A DNA stretch of 64,000 nucleotides from positions 18,492,601-18,556,600 of the forward strand of contig NC_066326.1 of NCBI RefSeq assembly GCF_022539315.1, read 5' to 3'. Within the stretch, counting starts at the first letter, position 1, and the number at the start of each line of letters is the position of its first letter. Under the pieces are notes generated by a model. It made no database searches and had not been told where the DNA came from. It saw only the letters and a list, made by a program, of their open reading frames with translations. Below, piece by piece: positions 60,903 to 64,000 of this stretch. The translations under genes and the position numbers were made by a program. The DNA is from Serinus canaria (lineage: Eukaryota; Chordata; Aves; Passeriformes; Fringillidae).

Positions 60903-62202
60903 GACTTTTTAAAGAGCTTTTTCTGCTCTCCTCTGCTAATAGTGAGGACTCAGAGCCACAGAGAGCAATTGCAATGCTATTACAATAAAAACAACCCCAA
61001 TTTCATTCTGAAAAACACAAAATAATGCTATTTGCATTATCAGCTAGTTACACTCTGAGGGAATAAAAAATCCCAGCAATGTGGAAATATCTTTAATTGG
61101 GGTTTGAAACATATTAAAGCCATCAACCAACACTGCCCTCTACTCTAGACCTGCCTTTATTTAATCAATTGCATCTTGTAACAAAGAAATTTTCAGCAGG
61201 GAGTATTTATATCCCAAATTAGAAATACCAGGTTTCTGGCTGCTTTGTGTGTTGTTCCTGACCCAGTGTTATTTTTCCTCCATTTCTGATCCAACCAGCT
61301 ATTTAAATTCACCAGGATGTTTGCACATGCTTCCTAACTCACTTTATATGTTAGCTAGCACTTTTCTTTTTTTTTTTTTTTTTTTTTTTCAATTTAAAAA
61401 ACTTTTTTTTGGCATTCAACCCTTGACATGAAAAGGAAAATTCTATAGAGCTCAGGTTGAGTCAGCAGAAGGGCTGCTGCTATAGAAGGGCAAAAAAAAA
61501 CCTCCAGAGAAATTGTCAAATATCCTGAGAGAGCAAAACATGACAAACCCAGGAGCTTCTCCAGTGATGATGAAGGGTTTCAGGCACACAGTGGGCAGAA
61601 GTCCTAAAACACTTGAAAAATATTTAACTGAACAATGATGGAGCAGTGCCAAATACTAAAAGTTACCAAAGATAATTTTAATTGTTGTAGATATAATAGT
61701 GTTCAATGACAGCTGTTTTGGAACAAAAAGGTTATTTCCTGAAAATTATGGTAATATTTTTCTCCCCAAAATAGCCCCTGATTCACTGCTCGGCTTACCT
61801 GGCATCCTCTAATGCTCAGCACAGCCTCACAACCAGTTATTAACTTTATTTTTCAGGAGTCTTCAGATCTTAAATGAAAATAATGACTTATTTGAAAGAC
61901 TACCAAGAGTCAGTTGAGGAGGGGAGCAGGCAAAGCAGAGCAGGGAACAATTTGCATGGCTGGAACACGATGCCTTTAATGTAACACCTCTTTCAAGCTG
62001 CTTTGCCTGGCCATAGTTTGTTTCCTTGCACTTCAAGGAAGGATTAAACTCACTGTTTCTCTGCCCAGCAGAATTCCCTGCTCATTTTTATGATGAAGGT
62101 TTAATCGTGGAGTAAGGGGATATTTATTACACTTAAAAAAATCTCATGTGAGGCCTTTGGCTTCAGCATCCATGTGCATTTACACAAAAAAACCCTGGGA
62201 AA
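60903..62202. other. Intergenic, no gene found
   Basis: AT-rich unique sequence with a poly(T) run at 61368-61390. No exon or RNA gene recognised. Confidence 0.55.
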
Positions 62203-62284
62203 TAGCATAAATAGGATAAATAGGATAAAGAGGATAAAGAGGATAAATAGGATAAATAGGATAAATGGGATAAATAGGATAAAT
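62203..62284. repeat. 10-bp tandem array, about eight copies
   Basis: Units of AGGATAAATA with AGAGG and TGGG variants. Confidence 0.9.
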
Positions 62285-63088
62285 ATTGGGGTAATTTTTC
62301 ACAGAGTTCTGTCTGGATCTCCCACCCCTGCTGGATTAAATCAGAAGGCAGAGTTTGGTGGGTATTTTGCCTGTGGTACAGAAGCCTCTGCAGCACAATT
62401 TGTGAGCTGCAAGGAAAAGATGTTCACATTTTCCTGGGATCCTTTCAGAGCTGACAGGGCTGAAATGACATTGGTTTAGGGTGCTCAGTGTGATAATAAT
62501 GTAAATTAATTATAAAGACAATCAAGAAACTGCTTTTCTAAACTTTCTTTTTTTATCAACCCATTCACTGTGGAGACTACTGAAGGCATTTCAGCAGACA
62601 TCATTAAATCTATAGGATAATCTGAATGTCATCTAATTCTCTTGCAGTCTTTGCCACCCATATCCACCCTATATAACCCCAGGATGTCTTTAAGCATTGA
62701 AGTCAATAAACCTGATCCACGTGACATTTGAGAGAGAGCCAGATTTCCCTGGTTTAGAACCTCTCTGCAGTAGAAATTGTGGTGATGGGAATGAGAGATC
62801 CATGAGAGGAGTGCTGAGAACTGCTCCTCAGGACAAGGAGATGCTCCCCATTCCAGGATTTCCCTGGGATTTAGGAGCTGCAGTGGGAACTGCTGTTCTA
62901 CAGCATCATCAGCATTTCATGGGCAGCATTTCCTACATCCATCCCAGCACCCTGGAGATTTGGGGAAAACATGTCAAAAGCAGGGGTTTAAAAATAGGGC
63001 TTCAAATTAACTCCATCACAACAATGTATAAAAACTATAAAGCAGGACAAAGGTTATAGGAAATGGAAGTACCAAGAGATCCTCAAGC
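62285..63088. other. Intergenic, no gene found
   Basis: Unique-looking sequence with no recognised exon, RNA gene or transposon. Confidence 0.5.
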
Positions 63089-63265
63089 AGTCCTCCAAAA
63101 GGAACAATGGGAGGGGGGGATTAATGATTTTTTCACAATTCTGAGGGAGTGAGTACCTTTCTCATACTCTTGCAAGGAAAACACAGCCCTCCTCGTCAGC
63201 AAATGCCTGATTGCAATCTGGAGGCAAAGTTCCCCAGGTATTTTGAGTAAAAGTTTGGACTTCAG
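63089..63265 (+). repeat. Direct repeat flanking the 40-bp array, left copy
   Basis: From CAGTCCTCCAAAAG through TTTTTTCACAATTCTGAGG, GTGAGTACCTTTCTCA and GCAAAGTTC, this segment matches 63825-64000 at roughly four bases in five, same orientation, 736 bp apart. Confidence 0.85.
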
Positions 63266-63342
63266 AGTTTTTGGTCTTTACTGGAATCATTGACTTGCTG
63301 TGTAAAAAAGGAGATTACCCAAAGGAGTTACTTCAGAAATAC

Positions 63343-63701
63343 AGCTTTATAACTAGATATATATTTCTAAAAATTTGTGAATATAGCTTTATAACTAGAT
63401 ATATTCCTATAAATTTAGGAGTATAGCTTTATAACTACATACATTCATACAAATTTGGGAATATAGCTTTATAATTGGATATATTCCTATAAATTTAGGA
63501 ATAGAGCTTTATATCTATACATTCCTGTAAATTTAGGGATATATCTTTATAACTAGATATGTTCCTCTAAGTTTAGGAATATAACTTTAGATATATTCCT
63601 GTAAATTTAGCATTACAGCTTTGTATCTATATACATTCCTATAAATTTAGGACTATAGCTTTATAACTAGATATGTTCCTATAACTTTAGGAATATAGTT
63701 G
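63343..63701. repeat. 40-bp AT-rich tandem array, nine copies
   Basis: The unit is GCTTTATAACTAGATATATT followed by CCTATAAATTTAGGAATATA. Nine copies, two of them shortened to 34-38 bp. It lies between the two direct repeats. Confidence 0.92.
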
Positions 63702-63824
63702 TGATCTGCTGATACAATTATGCACAAATGATGAGCATGAAACAATGTTATAGACAGCAATGACTTGGCTCACAGTGCCTGAGCCATGCAATATTATTTC
63801 TATTTTTTATAAGAGTAAAATGAA

Positions 63825-64000
63825 CAGTTCTCCAAAAGAAAAATTGGTAGGGGGGGATTAATTATTTTTTCACAATTATGAGAGAGTGAGTACCTTTCTC
63901 ACACTCTTACAAGGAGAACACAATCCTCCTCATGAACAAATGTTCAATCAGAACCTGGGAGCAAAGTTCTCGAGACATTTTAAGTTAAAATTCGTATTTT
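63825..64000 (+). repeat. Direct repeat flanking the 40-bp array, right copy (cut by window edge)
   Basis: Second copy of 63089-63265. Similarity continues to the last base of the window, so the duplicated unit probably extends beyond it. Confidence 0.85.

Noticed and set aside
33271..64000. PPARG coding exons
   Set aside because: I looked for the known N-terminal and DNA-binding-domain sequence features and found none. Only synteny suggests PPARG lies to the right.
1..64000. CRISPR arrays, operons or bacterial-type systems
   Set aside because: The tandem arrays have no unique spacers between conserved repeats, and the window is clearly vertebrate nuclear DNA with spliced exons.

Overview
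This is vertebrate nuclear DNA, most probably from a songbird. It has long introns, five well-formed spliced exons of one gene, a truncated tail typical of bird CR1 LINEs, several solo-LTR-like segments of types I associate with passerine genomes, and many private tandem repeats. Nothing in it looks prokaryotic. The species assignment is inference from repeat style and protein similarity.

The only gene I can support is the 3' half of synapsin II (SYN2) on the + strand, from the left edge to about 33.27 kb. Five coding exons are present (3445-3547, 10053-10202, 25075-25135 or 25203, 28866-29127, 32397-32532). Their phases join without error and every intron begins with GT and ends with AG. They encode the end of the ATP-binding C domain, domain G, and two alternative tails. 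Read-through at 25135 gives the short IIb form, with its own stop at 25201-25203 and a roughly 2.2 kb 3' UTR. Splicing at 25135/25136 gives the IIa form, through a Pro/Gln-rich domain H exon and the conserved domain E exon. The synapsin start, domains A and B and most of domain C lie left of the window.

From 33.3 kb to 64 kb I find no supportable protein-coding exon. In mammals SYN2 is followed by PPARG on the same strand, so this is probably the SYN2-PPARG interval or the start of a long PPARG 5' region; no PPARG exon was recognised. The interval holds an AT-rich, homeobox-site-rich stretch (about 34.3-34.6 kb), LTR-like segments at 36.3-37.4 kb and 42.9-44.4 kb, and an 8 kb zone (47.7-55.7 kb) packed with tandem arrays. 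That zone includes a roughly 26-bp minisatellite ending in a CpG-rich block, a C-rich block, a compound 53 kb array and an AT-rich satellite. Near the right edge a 40-bp array is bracketed by two copies of a segment of at least 175 bp.

Many long open frames overlap the arrays, often on both strands at once. They come from repeat units without stop codons and are not reported as genes. All coordinates for repeats and LTRs were set by eye and may be off by several bases to tens of bases.
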